Shown one piece after another: positions 33,697 to 43,789 of a DNA stretch of 64,000 bases. Positions within the stretch are counted from its first letter, which is position 1, and the number at the start of each line of letters is the position of its first letter. The stretch lies in the NCBI RefSeq assembly GCF_022436675.1, contig NZ_JAKUJZ010000003.1:322226-386225 (forward strand), in the 5' to 3' direction. The notes under the pieces were generated by a model that saw only the letters and a program-made list of their open reading frames with translations, searched no databases and was not told where the DNA came from. A program made the translations under genes and the position numbers. This DNA comes from Rheinheimera hassiensis (lineage in GTDB: Bacteria > Pseudomonadota > Gammaproteobacteria > Enterobacterales > Alteromonadaceae).

Positions 33697-34839
33697 TCAG
33701 TTATCCGGTTGACCCAGTTCGCGCAGCGGGTGCTCGTTAGCATGCCACGGCGAGCGGAACAGCTCATCGATGACGCTTTGCGGTACATCGCTCACCGTTT
33801 TATATTGCCAATTCGGCGTTAAATCTTTATCCATTAACAGTGCGCGCACGCCTTCTGTAAACTCGCCAAGCTTGCCGCACTGCACACTTAAACCCAGCTC
33901 CAGCCGGAAGCTGTCGGCCAGTATTTTGCTTTGACCCAGTTTTAACAACTCAAACACGATATGTGCTGTAATCGGGCTGCCGTACGCCAGCGACTCTTTG
34001 GCTTTTTGCAGCCATTTGTCCTCGCCTTGCATGGCGTTAACGTTGGCAATAACAGCAGGCAAACTCTCCAGGTTCGCCAGCGTTTCAATGGCGCCCTGAT
34101 GTGGCCGGATATTACTCAGCGGCATCTGAGTACGGCACTGATCTTCTTCGCTACGCAGCACATCGCTGAGTTTTTGATGATTAAGGGCAACGGTATCTCC
34201 CCACTTTACTGTTAGCAGCTTTTCCAACAGCGCAGCTTTACGCTCATGCAGTAAGAAGTTATCGGCCAGACCAATAAATTTGGCATCGGCAGCGTTAATT
34301 GAGGCACCGGTTAAACCTAAAAACAGGCCACAACCGGCTGGCATACGGTTTAAAAACCAGCTGGCGCCAACATCCGGATACAGGCCAATGGCCATCTCCG
34401 GCATCGCGATACGGCTGGTAACCGTAACCACACGGTGTGAAGCACCGGCCATTAAGCCTAAACCGCCGCCCATTACTATGCCATTACCCCATACCAACAC
34501 CGGCTTGCCAAAGGTATGGATTAAATAATCCAGTGTGTATTCTTTAGTGAAGAATTCTTCGACATAAGGCGCATATTCGCTGGGTTTATCCAGCATGGCT
34601 TTGTATAAATCACGAATATCGCCACCGGCACAAAAGGCTTTATCGCCTGCGCCCTGCAGCAATACCATGCTGATGCTGTTGTCCGCCTGCCAGGCTTGCA
34701 GCTGCGGCAGTAAAGACTCCACCATCGGCAAGCTAAGGGCATTCAGCGACTTTTCTGAATTCAGAGTAGCAACGCCGATTTTTTTACCGTTGTGTGCGCT
34801 CAGCTGCTGATACAGCACCACGTCATTTGCGCCGCTCAT
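33697..34839 (-). CDS. ivdE: 3-hydroxyisobutyryl-CoA hydrolase
   Basis: Crotonase-fold thioesterase of 380 residues that releases CoA from 3-hydroxyisobutyryl-CoA in the valine branch, preventing build-up of reactive methacrylyl-CoA upstream. It is longer than a hydratase, as expected. The oxyanion-hole loop is GAGDKAFCAGGDIRDLYK; VLVWGNGIVMGGGLGLMAGASHRVV and MPEMAIGLYPDVGASWFLNRM carry the conserved Glu and Asp of this hydrolase subgroup. FRSPWHANEHPL close to the C-terminus is also characteristic. The start overlaps the hydratase stop by one base (TAATG), so they are translationally coupled. Confidence 0.93.
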   Translation of the reverse strand: MSGANDVVLYQQLSAHNGKKIGVATLNSEKSLNALSLPMVESLLPQLQAWQADNSISMVLLQGAGDKAFCAGGDIRDLYKAMLDKPSEYAPYVEEFFTKEYTLDYLIHTFGKPVLVWGNGIVMGGGLGLMAGASHRVVTVTSRIAMPEMAIGLYPDVGASWFLNRMPAGCGLFLGLTGASINAADAKFIGLADNFLLHERKAALLEKLLTVKWGDTVALNHQKLSDVLRSEEDQCRTQMPLSNIRPHQGAIETLANLESLPAVIANVNAMQGEDKWLQKAKESLAYGSPITAHIVFELLKLGQSKILADSFRLELGLSVQCGKLGEFTEGVRALLMDKDLTPNWQYKTVSDVPQSVIDELFRSPWHANEHPLRELGQPDN

Positions 34840-35612
34840 TAGCCATTCACCCAGTTGGCTTTACGTTTTTCTAAAAACGCCTGCACCCCTTCTACCTGAT
34901 CTTTAGTATCAAACAGGCCAACAAACAGCTCGCGCTCAAGCGGCAGTGCGCTTTGCATGGTGCCGCTGCGGCCTTGCTGAATAAGCTTTTTACAAGCAGT
35001 AACCGATGACGGGCTTTGTTCGGCCACTTTATCAGCCATCGCCATTGCAGTTTCCAGTGCCATACCGGTAGCTACCACTTCTTCCACTAAACCAATTTGC
35101 AGCGCTTTTTCTGCGCCTAAACGCTCACCGCATAAAATCATCCGCTTGGCCCAACCCTCGCCTACCAGCCAGGCCAGGTTTTGCGTGCCACCGGCACAAG
35201 GTAATAAGCCGACTTTGGCTTCAGGCAGCGCCATTTGCGCTTGTTGCTCGGCAATACGGATATCACAGGCCAGCGCTACCTCTAAACCGCCGCCCATGGC
35301 ATAGCCGTTAATGGCGGCAATAGACACGCCGCTAAACGCACTTAAGGTTTCAAAGGCTTCGCCGAAAATACGCGCCATATCACTGGCCACGGCTTTATCG
35401 CCATCGGCAAACAGTTTTAAATCCGCGCCGGCTGAGAAAAATTTATCGCCCTCGCCGGTGATCACCAGCGCGTAGATATTTTTGTCTTCATCCAGGCTTT
35501 TTACTGCGTTACGCAATTGCGTTAAGGTGTCGCGCGTCCAGGTATTGGCCGGCGGGTTAGACATGGTAATAAGCGCCGTGTGGCCGCGTTTTTCGAGTTT
35601 TAGTTGAGCCAT
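34839..35612 (-). CDS. ivdD: Enoyl-CoA hydratase of the ivd operon
   Basis: Crotonase-family hydratase of 257 residues, expected to hydrate methacrylyl-CoA and tiglyl-CoA formed from valine and isoleucine. The oxyanion motif is GEGDKFFSAGADLKLF, and the second is AINGYAMGGGLEVALACDIRIAEQQAQMALPEAKVGLLPCAGGTQNLAWLVG, where a Glu is present at the second catalytic position (ALPEAKVG) while the Glu of the first is less clear. AGGAGACAAC precedes the ATG. It lies between acyl-CoA dehydrogenase and hydrolase genes in pathway order. A 181-base gap with an R1 copy separates it from the dehydrogenase gene. Confidence 0.9.
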   Translation of the reverse strand: MAQLKLEKRGHTALITMSNPPANTWTRDTLTQLRNAVKSLDEDKNIYALVITGEGDKFFSAGADLKLFADGDKAVASDMARIFGEAFETLSAFSGVSIAAINGYAMGGGLEVALACDIRIAEQQAQMALPEAKVGLLPCAGGTQNLAWLVGEGWAKRMILCGERLGAEKALQIGLVEEVVATGMALETAMAMADKVAEQSPSSVTACKKLIQQGRSGTMQSALPLERELFVGLFDTKDQVEGVQAFLEKRKANWVNG

Positions 35613-35673
35613 TGTTGTCTCCTGCTTTGGGCGATGGAATTAGCGCTATCGCTACAACGGGCTTATTCACACC

Positions 35674-35732
35674 GACACGCCGTAAACCCATCCCTGGGGG
35701 CTCGTCTCAGCCCGTCCGGGGCTTCAACGGTC
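35674..35732 (+). repeat. R1 intergenic element, copy c
   Basis: 59 bases in the ivdC-ivdD gap, starting GACACGCCGTAAA and ending CAACGGTC. The variable half folds as GCCC-GTC-CGGGGC. It is flanked by outer inverted arms around ACGGGCTT (35656-35664) and AAGCCCGC (35743-35750), so the whole gap can form a cruciform. Confidence 0.82.
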
Positions 35733-35793
35733 GGTTTAGAACAAGCCCGCCTGCGCTACATCAGCCTTTTAAAATCATTATCCCAAAGATCGA

Positions 35794-36951
35794 TTACAGA
35801 ATGTCACCAGCAGCTTCATCCAGTAAACGCCGGCCGATAATCAGCCGCATAATTTCGTTGGTGCCTTCCAAAATCTGATGCACGCGCACATCACGGAAAT
35901 GCCGCTCCAACGGGTATTCTTTAATGTAGCCATAACCGCCGTGTAACTGCAGCGCCTGGTCACAGACCTGGAAACCGACATCGGTAGCAAACCGCTTAGC
36001 CATAGCGCAATAGGCTGTGGCCTCACCGTCTTTTTGGTCCAGCTTAAACGCGGCTAAGCGTACTAACTGACGTGCGGCAACTAACTCGGTGGCCATATCC
36101 GCCAGCTTAAACTGCAGTGCCTGAAATGCCGCCAATGGCTTACCAAACTGCTGCCGCTCCAACATATAGTTGCGCGCGGTATTTAATGCCTGCTGCGCGG
36201 TACCAATAGAGCAAGTGGCAATATTAATACGACCGCCGTCTAAGCCTTTCATGGCAAAGCCAAAACCTTCGCCTTCATTGCCCAGCAGGTAATGCGCAGG
36301 AATGCGCACATCTTCAAACGTAATCAGCCTGGTTGGCTGTGCGTTCCAGCCCATTTTCTCTTCGGCTTTGCCGTAAATAACACCTTTGGCATCGGCAGGT
36401 ACAATAAAGGCCGAAATGCCTTTTGGCCCGGCTTCGCCGGTGCGCGCCATTACCACCAAAACTTCGGTTTCACCGGCACCGGAGATAAACATCTTCGAGC
36501 CGTTTAATACGTATTCGTTGCCGTCTTTTTTTGCACTGGTGCGCAGACTGGCAGCATCTGAGCCGGAGCCTGGCTCGGTTAAGCAATAAGATGCCAGCTG
36601 CTGGCCTGTTACTAAATGCTCCATCCACTGTGCTTTAGCGTCACTTGTACCCCAGTTAGCTATCATCCAGGTGGCCATATTGTGAATGGTCAGCATGGCT
36701 GTGGTGGCGGTACAACCCATCGACAGCTGTTCGAAAATAATGGACGAATCTAACCGTGATAGCCCCATGCCGCCGTCTTCTTCTGGCGTATACAATGAGC
36801 AAAAGCCCAGTTCGCCGGCTTTTTGAATTACGTCTTTAGGAAAGTGATGCTCACGATCCCACTGCGCTGCGTGTGGCGCCAGTTCTTGTTCAGCAAACTG
36901 TTTGGCCACATCGACAAAGGCTTGTTGATCTTCTGTTAAATTGAAATTCAT
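35794..36951 (-). CDS. ivdC: Acyl-CoA dehydrogenase (isobutyryl-/2-methylbutyryl-CoA)
   Basis: FAD-dependent dehydrogenase of 385 residues that introduces the double bond in isobutyryl-CoA and 2-methylbutyryl-CoA, passing electrons to ETF. Family motifs are YCLTEPGSGSDAASLRT (FAD and substrate contacts), GFGFAMKGLDGGRINIATCSIG and QLHGGYGYIKEYPLERHFRDVRVHQILEGTNEI. The likely catalytic base is Glu362 in ILEGTNEIMR, the usual acyl-CoA dehydrogenase position, unlike liuA in this window, which uses the isovaleryl-type position. Operon position between mmsA and the hydratase supports the substrate assignment. The ribosome site is weak. Confidence 0.92.
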   Translation of the reverse strand: MNFNLTEDQQAFVDVAKQFAEQELAPHAAQWDREHHFPKDVIQKAGELGFCSLYTPEEDGGMGLSRLDSSIIFEQLSMGCTATTAMLTIHNMATWMIANWGTSDAKAQWMEHLVTGQQLASYCLTEPGSGSDAASLRTSAKKDGNEYVLNGSKMFISGAGETEVLVVMARTGEAGPKGISAFIVPADAKGVIYGKAEEKMGWNAQPTRLITFEDVRIPAHYLLGNEGEGFGFAMKGLDGGRINIATCSIGTAQQALNTARNYMLERQQFGKPLAAFQALQFKLADMATELVAARQLVRLAAFKLDQKDGEATAYCAMAKRFATDVGFQVCDQALQLHGGYGYIKEYPLERHFRDVRVHQILEGTNEIMRLIIGRRLLDEAAGDIL

Positions 36952-36967
36952 CTGTTTGGACCTTACC

Positions 36968-37189
36968 GCTTAACCAATCGCTACGCTTTCAGGGGATTTA
37001 AACGCTCGCCCGTTCGGCTCTCCCAGCCTCACTTCTGATCGCTCGCTAATTAATTCCCCTTACGCTGCGCTTGTTCCGATTAGTAATTTACTCAGGACTT
37101 GCAGGCGGGCGGAACCGGAACAACTAAGCAGACGATCAAGAGCGAATTTGGGAGAAATTCGCGGGGCTGCGTGTTGTTACGGTGGAAGC
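36968..37189 (-). repeat. R2 intergenic element, copy 1
   Basis: Fills the mmsA-ivdC gap. The 80 bases at 37110-37189 are, on the minus strand, 77/80 identical by eye to 41885-41964. Its other end (36984-37050) also matches the far end of copy 2 through AGCGAGCGATCA and CGGGCGAGCGT. No reading frame is evident. Confidence 0.85.
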
Positions 37190-37218
37190 GCCGCACTACA
37201 AATGCACTTTAATCTGAC

Positions 37219-38715
37219 TTAACGTAAGTTAATCGACATATTCGGGCCAGACACCGGAATATCGTCGTCAAACCAGCGCGCGGTAATGGTTTTCGTCTCA
37301 GTATAAAAACGCACCGCCTGCTTACCGTAAGCATGCTGATCGCCGTAGAACGAACCTTTCCAGCCCGTGAATGAGAAGAACGGCAGAGGCACCGGAATAG
37401 GAATGTTAATACCTACCTGGCCTACTTCCACTTCATGCTGATACTTACGCGCAGCTGCGCCGCTGGCGGTAAAGATAGAAGTACCGTTACCGTACGGGCT
37501 GTCATTTACTACTTTTAATGCTTCAGCCAGCGAGCCAACCTGCATGGTGGTTAGTACCGGGCCGAAAATTTCCTGTTTATAAATTTCCATATCGGTAGTC
37601 ACATTACTAAACACAGTGGGGCCTACCCAGTTACCGTTCGGGTAGCCTTCAACTTTGCAGTCTGAACCATCCAGCACGCAGGTGGCGCCTTCTTTTTTAC
37701 CCTGCTCAATTAACGATAACACCCGGGCACGCGCCTGCGGGCTAATTTGCGGGCCATAAGCAGCATTCTGGTCGGTGTATACACCAGGACGTACTTTGCC
37801 AATCGCAGCGGCCACTTCGGGGATCCAATCTGCTGCAGCACCAACAAATACCGCTACTGATATTGCCATACAACGCTGACCGGCAGCGCCTACGGAAGCA
37901 CCCACCAGGGCATTAACCACCTGCTGCTTATTGGCATCCGGCATAATAACCATATGGTTTTTCGCACCGGCAAAGGCCTGTACGCGTTTTAAATTGTCGG
38001 TACCGGTTTTGTAAATGTATTGGCCCACATTCACTGAACCAACAAACGAAATAGCTTTAATATCCGGGTGATGCAGTATCGCATCAACCTGCTCTTTGGC
38101 GCCATGCACTACCTGCAGCACGCCTTTTGGCGCACCGGCTTTAACAAACAGCTCGGCAATTTTGTTTACCGTCATCGGATCTTGCTCTGACGGTTTTAAA
38201 ATAAAGGTGTTACCACAAGCAATGGCCATCGGGAACATCCACAGCGGGATCATCGCCGGGAAGTTAAACGGCGTAATACCGGCGCAAACACCCAGCGGCT
38301 GAATGTAGCTGTAGGTGTCGATGCTGCGAGCCACGTTTTCTACCGTTTCGCCCATCATTAATGACGGAATGTTAGCAGCCTGTTCAACCACCTCGATACC
38401 ACGCCAGACATCGCCTTTGGCGTCTTCTACCGTTTTACCCAATTCGCGGCAGATAATGTCGGCAATTTCACCCTGGTGTTCTTTTAACAGGTGCGCAAAG
38501 CGCATCATTAAACGGGCGCGCTCTGATACCGGAACTTCTTTCCACGTTAAAAAAGCCGCTTTTGCCGACTCGATAGCGCGTTCCATTTCTGCCGGTGTGG
38601 CACACGCCACCTGAGCAATCACGTCTTGTGTTGCCGGGTTGGTAACAGCGATAAGTTTGTCACCTGTTGGTGCGACAAACTCGCCGTCGATAAAATGCTT
38701 AACCTGTTGTGTCAT
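37219..38715 (-). CDS. mmsA: CoA-acylating methylmalonate-semialdehyde dehydrogenase
   Basis: Aldehyde dehydrogenase of 498 residues that converts methylmalonate semialdehyde to propionyl-CoA (and malonate semialdehyde to acetyl-CoA) using NAD and CoA, the last step of the valine branch. The catalytic Cys282 lies in [11 protein letters not shown], the MMSDH-specific form; [25 protein letters not shown] is the cofactor region; the C-terminal [36 protein letters not shown] is also characteristic. GGGAGAAGCAAC precedes the ATG. It lies 75 bases after the thiolase gene and before an R2 repeat. Confidence 0.96.
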   Translation of the reverse strand: MTQQVKHFIDGEFVAPTGDKLIAVTNPATQDVIAQVACATPAEMERAIESAKAAFLTWKEVPVSERARLMMRFAHLLKEHQGEIADIICRELGKTVEDAKGDVWRGIEVVEQAANIPSLMMGETVENVARSIDTYSYIQPLGVCAGITPFNFPAMIPLWMFPMAIACGNTFILKPSEQDPMTVNKIAELFVKAGAPKGVLQVVHGAKEQVDAILHHPDIKAISFVGSVNVGQYIYKTGTDNLKRVQAFAGAKNHMVIMPDANKQQVVNALVGASVGAAGQRCMAISVAVFVGAAADWIPEVAAAIGKVRPGVYTDQNAAYGPQISPQARARVLSLIEQGKKEGATCVLDGSDCKVEGYPNGNWVGPTVFSNVTTDMEIYKQEIFGPVLTTMQVGSLAEALKVVNDSPYGNGTSIFTASGAAARKYQHEVEVGQVGINIPIPVPLPFFSFTGWKGSFYGDQHAYGKQAVRFYTETKTITARWFDDDIPVSGPNMSINLR

Positions 38716-38790
38716 GTTGCTTCTCCCGATTGTTTGGGTATGCCGCCGGCCTGTTATGTGTGTAATTGCGCCGGCTGCTTTAAATGTTTG

Positions 38791-39972
38791 TTACAGTACT
38801 TCTACGGCCAGCGCCACAGCTTCACCGCCACCGATACACAGTGACGCTACGCCTTTGCTTAAACCGCGGTTGCGCAGCGCATGAATAAGGGTAACCAGAA
38901 TACGCGCGCCTGAAGCACCGATAGGATGGCCCAGCGCACAGGCGCCGCCGTTTACGTTTACTTTGCTCTCATCCAGGCCCAGCTCGTTAATCGCCAGCAT
39001 GGTTACCATGGCAAAGGCTTCGTTAATTTCCCACAGGTCGACTTGTTCTTTGTCCCAACCGGCTTTTTGCAATACTTTTTGCATCGCGCCAACCGGCGCT
39101 ACAGTAAACAGCGCAGGTTCCATCGAGTTGGTTGCATGCGCCACTACGCGCGCTAAAGGCTTAGCACCCTGTGCTTTGGCATCGCTTTCGCGCATCAGCA
39201 CCAGTGCCGCAGCGCCGTCTGAAATAGAGCTGGAGTTAGCCGCAGTAATGGTGCCGTCTTTGGCAAAAGCCGGGCGCAGAGTTGGAATTTTGTCGATTTT
39301 GGCATTGCCCGGTTGCTCATCTACCGCAAAGGTCATTTCACCTTTACGGGTTTGAAAAGTTACCGGAGTAATTTCGTTTTTAAACGCACCGCTGGCAATC
39401 GCCTGCTGCGCACGGGTAGTGGATTGCACCGCGAAGGCGTCCATCTGCTCACGGCTGATGCCTTTCTCATCGGCTGTCCCCTGCGCAAAACAGCCCATGG
39501 CTTTACCGTCGTAGGCGTTTTCCAGGCCGTCCAGCATCATATGATCTTTAATTTCGCCATGGCCCATACGGTAACCACCGCGAGCTTTTGGCAGCAGGTA
39601 CGGTGCATTGCTCATCGACTCCATACCACCGGCCACGACCACATCAGCGCTGCCGGCTTTTAACAGGTCGCTGGCCAGCATTACCGCCTTTAAGCCTGAG
39701 CCGCATACTTTATTAATGGTAGTGGCGCCCGCGGATAACGGTAAGCCGGCTTTTAATGTCGCCTGGCGTGCCGGTGCCTGGCCTAAACCGGCCGGCAGCA
39801 CGTTACCCATAATCACTTCACTGACCTTATCACCACCGATACCAGCCTGCTCCAATGCCGCTTTAATCGCCGTGGCGCCCAACACAGTCGCATCAACGTC
39901 GGTTAAGCCGCCCATAAAGCCGCCCATAGCGGTGCGTGTAGCAGCAACGATTACAATATTGTCGGTAGCCAT
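38791..39972 (-). CDS. ivdA: Acetyl-CoA C-acyltransferase (thiolase)
   Basis: Thiolase of 393 residues that cleaves 2-methylacetoacetyl-CoA to propionyl-CoA and acetyl-CoA at the end of isoleucine breakdown. The nucleophile is Cys90 in INKVCGSGLKAV, and the base motifs are GGACALGHPIGASGARI and SLCIGGGEAVAL. ATG 39972 with GGAG upstream is the start; a reading from 39984 begins with a TTG that is part of the ribosome site region. It is the first gene of the leftward ivd operon, opposite liuR across a shared control region with candidate LiuR operators. General acetoacetyl-CoA thiolase activity is also possible. Confidence 0.93.
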   Translation of the reverse strand: MATDNIVIVAATRTAMGGFMGGLTDVDATVLGATAIKAALEQAGIGGDKVSEVIMGNVLPAGLGQAPARQATLKAGLPLSAGATTINKVCGSGLKAVMLASDLLKAGSADVVVAGGMESMSNAPYLLPKARGGYRMGHGEIKDHMMLDGLENAYDGKAMGCFAQGTADEKGISREQMDAFAVQSTTRAQQAIASGAFKNEITPVTFQTRKGEMTFAVDEQPGNAKIDKIPTLRPAFAKDGTITAANSSSISDGAAALVLMRESDAKAQGAKPLARVVAHATNSMEPALFTVAPVGAMQKVLQKAGWDKEQVDLWEINEAFAMVTMLAINELGLDESKVNVNGGACALGHPIGASGARILVTLIHALRNRGLSKGVASLCIGGGEAVALAVEVL

Positions 39973-40026
39973 AAAGATCTCCAAAAAAGCTGTCGGCTAA
40001 AAAGATGTTCCAGAGCCTACACCAAA

Positions 40027-40048
40027 TTTACGTTTACGCCAACGTCAA
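40027..40048. promoter_or_regulatory. Candidate LiuR operator, ivd side
   Basis: TTTACGTTTACG followed by CCAACGTCAA, an imperfect dyad of TTTACG/ACGTCAA type, 55 bases before ivdA. It shares the TTTACG-type half-site with the second candidate at 40182-40204. The assignment rests on position and on known MerR-type control of liu and ivd genes. Confidence 0.5.
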
Positions 40049-40181
40049 CCACCTAACACTGTGGTAGTGTGCCTCGCTTTTGGTTCAGCAAAGTGTACAG
40101 TCTGACCAGTACAAACTGGCATTTTAGCTTTACAAACAAGGCAAAAATAGCCGTTTTGCCAACTTAGCGCCAAGCTACCAG

Positions 40182-40204
40182 CTTTACCTTTACGTAAACT
40201 TCAC
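40182..40204. promoter_or_regulatory. Candidate LiuR operator and promoter, liu side
   Basis: CTTTACCT-TTACGTAA-ACTTCAC, an imperfect dyad centred on TTTACGTAAA, is followed at once by the -10-like TATATT (40206-40211). TTTACC (40183-40188) can act as the -35. An operator between the two hexamers is the usual MerR-family layout. Confidence 0.55.
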
Positions 40205-40236
40205 TTATATTGACTGCGTTTTCGGGGAAGGCGGAT

Positions 40237-40641
40237 ATGACAGAAAAAGAAGAAAAAACATATAGCATCAGCGAACTGGCCAAGGAGTTTGATATTACTA
40301 CCCGTAGTATCCGCTTTTATGAAGATCAGGGGCTGATCTCGCCTTTACGAAACGGCCAATCCCGTATTTACAGCAAGCGCGACCGGGTGCGGTTAAAGCT
40401 GATATTACGCGGCAAACGCCTCGGTTTTAGCCTGGCCGAAACTGGCCAGCTGTTTGAACTGTACGACGCAGATAAAAGCAGCGTCACCCAATTAAATACC
40501 ATGCTGAAGCTGATAGAGCTGAAAAAAGCCGAGCTGCACCAGCAATTGGACGATATCAAAGTTGTGCTAATGGAGCTGGTAACGGTAGAAAAACGTTGCC
40601 GCGACACCTTAGCCGACGCCAAACAACATAAAACCGCTTAA
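40237..40641 (+). CDS. liuR: MerR-family regulator of branched-chain amino acid catabolism
   Basis: Transcription factor of 134 residues. The winged helix is at the N-terminus (YSISELAKEFDITTRSIRFYEDQGLISPLRNGQSRIYSKRDRVRLKLILRGKRLGFSLAETGQLFELYD) and is followed by a coiled-coil dimer helix (LNTMLKLIELKKAELHQQLDDIKVVLMELVTVEKRC). This matches LiuR of proteobacteria, which senses a branched-chain acyl-CoA intermediate and controls liu and ivd operons. I start it at ATG 40237 behind GGGGAAGG; the frame reaches back to a TTG at 40210 within the promoter. It is the first gene of the rightward unit, 33 bases before liuA. Confidence 0.92.
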   Translation: MTEKEEKTYSISELAKEFDITTRSIRFYEDQGLISPLRNGQSRIYSKRDRVRLKLILRGKRLGFSLAETGQLFELYDADKSSVTQLNTMLKLIELKKAELHQQLDDIKVVLMELVTVEKRCRDTLADAKQHKTA

Positions 40642-40674
40642 GCGGTCAGAAGACATAGCAAACGGGGATCTACA

Positions 40675-41844
40675 ATGATTAGCAGTTATAAAGGGCTTAA
40701 TTTCGATTTAGGTGAAACGGTAGATATGATTCGTGAGCAGGTTAACGCCTTCGCCCGCGATGAAATCGCGCCGCGCGCTGCCCATATTGACGAAAAAAAT
40801 GAGTTCCCGAATGAGCTGTGGCGCAAATTCGGCGATTTAGGCCTGCTGGGCATTACCGTAGATGAAAAGTACGGCGGCTCTGGCTTAGGTTACTTAGAAC
40901 ACGTAGTTGCACTGGAAGAAATCAGCCGCGCGTCAGCATCGGTTGGCTTATCGTACGGTGCGCACTCTAACCTGTGTGTAAACCAGATTTTCCGCAACGG
41001 CTCCGAAGCACAGAAGCTAAAGTATCTACCGAAATTGTGCTCGGGTGAGCATATCGGTGCGCTGGCGATGAGTGAGCCTAATGCCGGTTCAGATGTGGTT
41101 AGCATGAAGCTACGCGCTGAGAAGCAAGGCGATAAATACATTTTAAACGGCAATAAAATGTGGATCACTAATGGCCCGGATGCACACACTTATGTGATTT
41201 ACGCCAAAACAGATATCAACGCCGGCTCTAAGGGCATTACAGCCTTTATTGTTGAGCGCGGCACCAAAGGCTTTAGCACGGCGCAAAAACTGGACAAGCT
41301 GGGTATGCGCGGCTCGAACACCTGTGAGCTGGTGTTTGAAGATTGCGAAGTCCCGGCAGAAAACGTACTGGGGCAGATTGGCGGCGGCGTTAAAGTACTT
41401 ATGAGCGGTCTGGACTATGAGCGTGTAGTACTGGCAGCCGGCCCGCTCGGCATTATGCAAGCCTGTATGGACGTGGTAGTGCCATATATCCATGACCGTA
41501 AGCAGTTTGGCCAGGCTATCGGTGAATTCCAACTGGTGCAGGGCAAACTGGCCGATATGTACACCCAAATGAATGCAGCGAAATCATACGTTTATACAGT
41601 AGCTAAAGCTTGTGACCGTGGTGAAACCACGCGTAAAGATGCGGCAGCGGTAATTCTGTACTCAGCGGAGCTGGCGACCAAGATGGCACTGGATGCAATC
41701 CAGTTACTCGGCGGTAATGGCTACATTAATGAGTACCCTACCGGGCGCCTACTGCGTGATGCCAAGCTATACGAAATTGGGGCCGGCACCTCGGAAATCC
41801 GCCGTATGCTGATTGGCCGGGAATTGTTTACTGAATCTAACTAG
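40675..41844 (+). CDS. liuA: Isovaleryl-CoA dehydrogenase
   Basis: FAD enzyme of leucine breakdown that oxidises isovaleryl-CoA to 3-methylcrotonyl-CoA, donating electrons to ETF. At 389 residues it matches the family. The diagnostic base is Glu249 in [19 protein letters not shown], the position used by isovaleryl-CoA dehydrogenase in place of the C-terminal Glu of other acyl-CoA dehydrogenases; at the C-terminus it has [19 protein letters not shown], with Gly where others have the Glu. [16 protein letters not shown] and [17 protein letters not shown] are FAD-binding stretches. It is followed by a 294-base gap that contains an R2 repeat, before liuB. Confidence 0.96.
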   Translation: MISSYKGLNFDLGETVDMIREQVNAFARDEIAPRAAHIDEKNEFPNELWRKFGDLGLLGITVDEKYGGSGLGYLEHVVALEEISRASASVGLSYGAHSNLCVNQIFRNGSEAQKLKYLPKLCSGEHIGALAMSEPNAGSDVVSMKLRAEKQGDKYILNGNKMWITNGPDAHTYVIYAKTDINAGSKGITAFIVERGTKGFSTAQKLDKLGMRGSNTCELVFEDCEVPAENVLGQIGGGVKVLMSGLDYERVVLAAGPLGIMQACMDVVVPYIHDRKQFGQAIGEFQLVQGKLADMYTQMNAAKSYVYTVAKACDRGETTRKDAAAVILYSAELATKMALDAIQLLGGNGYINEYPTGRLLRDAKLYEIGAGTSEIRRMLIGRELFTESN

Positions 41845-41884
41845 CATAAACAGCACTTCAGACCGGACTACGGTGTAAGCCTGT

Positions 41885-42110
41885 GCTTCCACCGTAACAA
41901 CACGCAGACCCGCGAATTTCTGCCAAATTCGCTCTTGATCGTCGGCTTAGTTGTTCCGGTTCCGCGCCGGTCGGATACTCCGGCGAGTGTTTGAAATACG
42001 GACGAGGCGAAGCGCGGAGCAGATTTAACTTAGCGAGCGATCAAGAGCGAGGATGGGAGATCCGAGCGGGCGAGCGTGTTAAATGTGCGGAAGCAGCGAA
42101 GCCGTTGGCT
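41885..42110 (+). repeat. R2 intergenic element, copy 2
   Basis: Fills most of the 294-base liuA-liuB gap (41845-42138), which has no gene. It contains a perfect 12-base inverted pair, CGCTCTTGATCG (41930-41941) and CGATCAAGAGCG (42038-42049), so a long hairpin can form. Inverted and near-identical in part to 36968-37189. Confidence 0.87.
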
Positions 42111-42138
42111 CTCACTTGTGGCACAAAAGGTAACTTAA

Positions 42139-43746
42139 GTGACCAGAATTACCTCAAAAATCAACCCTCGCGCTGAGGACTTCCAGAAAAATGCCGTCGC
42201 CATGCAGGCCGTGGTCGATGATCTGAACAGTAAAGTACAGCAAATTAAACTCGGTGGCGGCGAAGCGTTAATTGCCCGCCATACCGCCCGTGGCAAACTC
42301 TTTGTGCGTGATCGTATTCAAAAACTATTGGATCCGGGCTCACCGTTTTTAGAAGTTGGTCAGTTTGCCGGCTGGGAATGCTACGACGACTATGTGCCCA
42401 GTGCCGGAGTCGTCGCGGGTATTGGCCGCGTTAGCGGTGTCGAGTGCATGATTGTCGCCAACGACGCCACGGTAAAAGGCGGTACTTACTACCCGCTAAC
42501 GGTAAAAAAACACCTGCGCGCACAAGAGATAGCCGAGCGCTGTCACCTGCCGTGTATTTATCTGGTCGACTCCGGCGGCGCTAACCTGCCGCGCCAGGAC
42601 GATGTATTCCCAGACAAGCTGCACTTTGGCCGTATTTTCTTTAATCAGGCGAATATGTCAGCCAAAGGCATACCGCAAATTGCCGTGGTAATGGGCCTGT
42701 GCACCGCTGGCGGCGCCTATGTGCCGGCCATGGCTGACGAAAGCATTATCGTAAAAGAGCAAGGCACTATCTTTTTAGCCGGCCCGCCGCTGGTTAAAGC
42801 CGCGACCGGTGAAGAAGTATCCGCAGAAGAGCTGGGCGGTGCCGATGTGCATTGTAAAATCTCCGGTGTGGCCGATCACTATGCATTAAATGACGAGCAC
42901 GCACTGCAACTTGCCCGTAACGCAGTAAGCCGCTTAAATCGCCCTGCCCCGCAAGCGATGGATATTAAGCCGACCCAAGAGCCGCTGTATGACGCCAAAG
43001 AGCTGTACGGCATAGTCGGCACAGATTTACGTAAGCCGTTTGATGTAAAAGAAGTGATTGCCCGCATTGTCGACGGCTCTGACTTTGATGAATTTAAGCA
43101 ATACTACGGCGCAACCTTAGTCTGCGGCTTTGCGCGTATCTTCGGCTATCCGGTGGGCATTGTCGCCAATAACGGCATTCTGTTTTCAGAATCGGCGCAA
43201 AAAGGCGCGCACTTTATTGAGCTGTGTGCCCAGCGCAAAATTCCGCTGCTATTTTTGCAAAACATTACCGGCTTTATGGTAGGTAAAAAGTACGAAGCCG
43301 AAGGCATCGCCAAGCACGGCGCAAAAATGGTGATGGCTGTAAGCTGTGCTAAAGTGCCGAAATTTACCGTGCTTATTGGTGGTAGCTACGGTGCCGGCAA
43401 CTACGGTATGTGCGGCCGCGCCTATGACCCTACCATGATGTGGATGTGGCCCAATGCCCGTATTTCAGTAATGGGCGGCGAGCAAGCTGCCGGTGTAATG
43501 GCACAGGTAACGAAAGATGGCCTGGCGCGTAAAGGTGAAACCCTGTCTTCGGAAGCCGAAAAAGCGCTGAAACAGCCGATCATTGAGCAGTATGAAAAAC
43601 AGGGCCATCCGTATTATGCCAGCGGCCGGTTGTGGGATGACGGTATTATCGACCCGGCACAAACGCGGATGACGGTAGGCCTGGCGCTAGCCGCCGCGCT
43701 GAATGCACCGATTGAAGAGAGCCGTTTTGGCGTGTTCAGGATGTAA
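42139..43746 (+). CDS. liuB: Methylcrotonyl-CoA carboxylase, carboxyltransferase (beta) subunit
   Basis: A 535-residue crotonase-superfamily carboxyltransferase that moves carboxybiotin's CO2 to 3-methylcrotonyl-CoA, making 3-methylglutaconyl-CoA. The acyl-CoA half has [17 protein letters not shown] and [17 protein letters not shown]; the biotin-binding half has [27 protein letters not shown] and [50 protein letters not shown] is typical of MCC, whereas propionyl-CoA carboxylases differ there. Translation starts at GTG with AAAAGG 8 bases upstream. It pairs with the biotin subunit liuD, with liuC between them. Confidence 0.95.
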   Translation: MTRITSKINPRAEDFQKNAVAMQAVVDDLNSKVQQIKLGGGEALIARHTARGKLFVRDRIQKLLDPGSPFLEVGQFAGWECYDDYVPSAGVVAGIGRVSGVECMIVANDATVKGGTYYPLTVKKHLRAQEIAERCHLPCIYLVDSGGANLPRQDDVFPDKLHFGRIFFNQANMSAKGIPQIAVVMGLCTAGGAYVPAMADESIIVKEQGTIFLAGPPLVKAATGEEVSAEELGGADVHCKISGVADHYALNDEHALQLARNAVSRLNRPAPQAMDIKPTQEPLYDAKELYGIVGTDLRKPFDVKEVIARIVDGSDFDEFKQYYGATLVCGFARIFGYPVGIVANNGILFSESAQKGAHFIELCAQRKIPLLFLQNITGFMVGKKYEAEGIAKHGAKMVMAVSCAKVPKFTVLIGGSYGAGNYGMCGRAYDPTMMWMWPNARISVMGGEQAAGVMAQVTKDGLARKGETLSSEAEKALKQPIIEQYEKQGHPYYASGRLWDDGIIDPAQTRMTVGLALAAALNAPIEESRFGVFRM

Positions 43747-43789
43747 TTACGGGGTATAAACACGCAAATGCTGCGTCCATTTTTTCTGC

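Noticed and set aside
41991..42176. Possible small protein in the liuA-liuB gap
   Set aside because: It is read across the R2 repeat and runs into the liuB start; the inverted copy at 36968-37189 does not preserve the frame.
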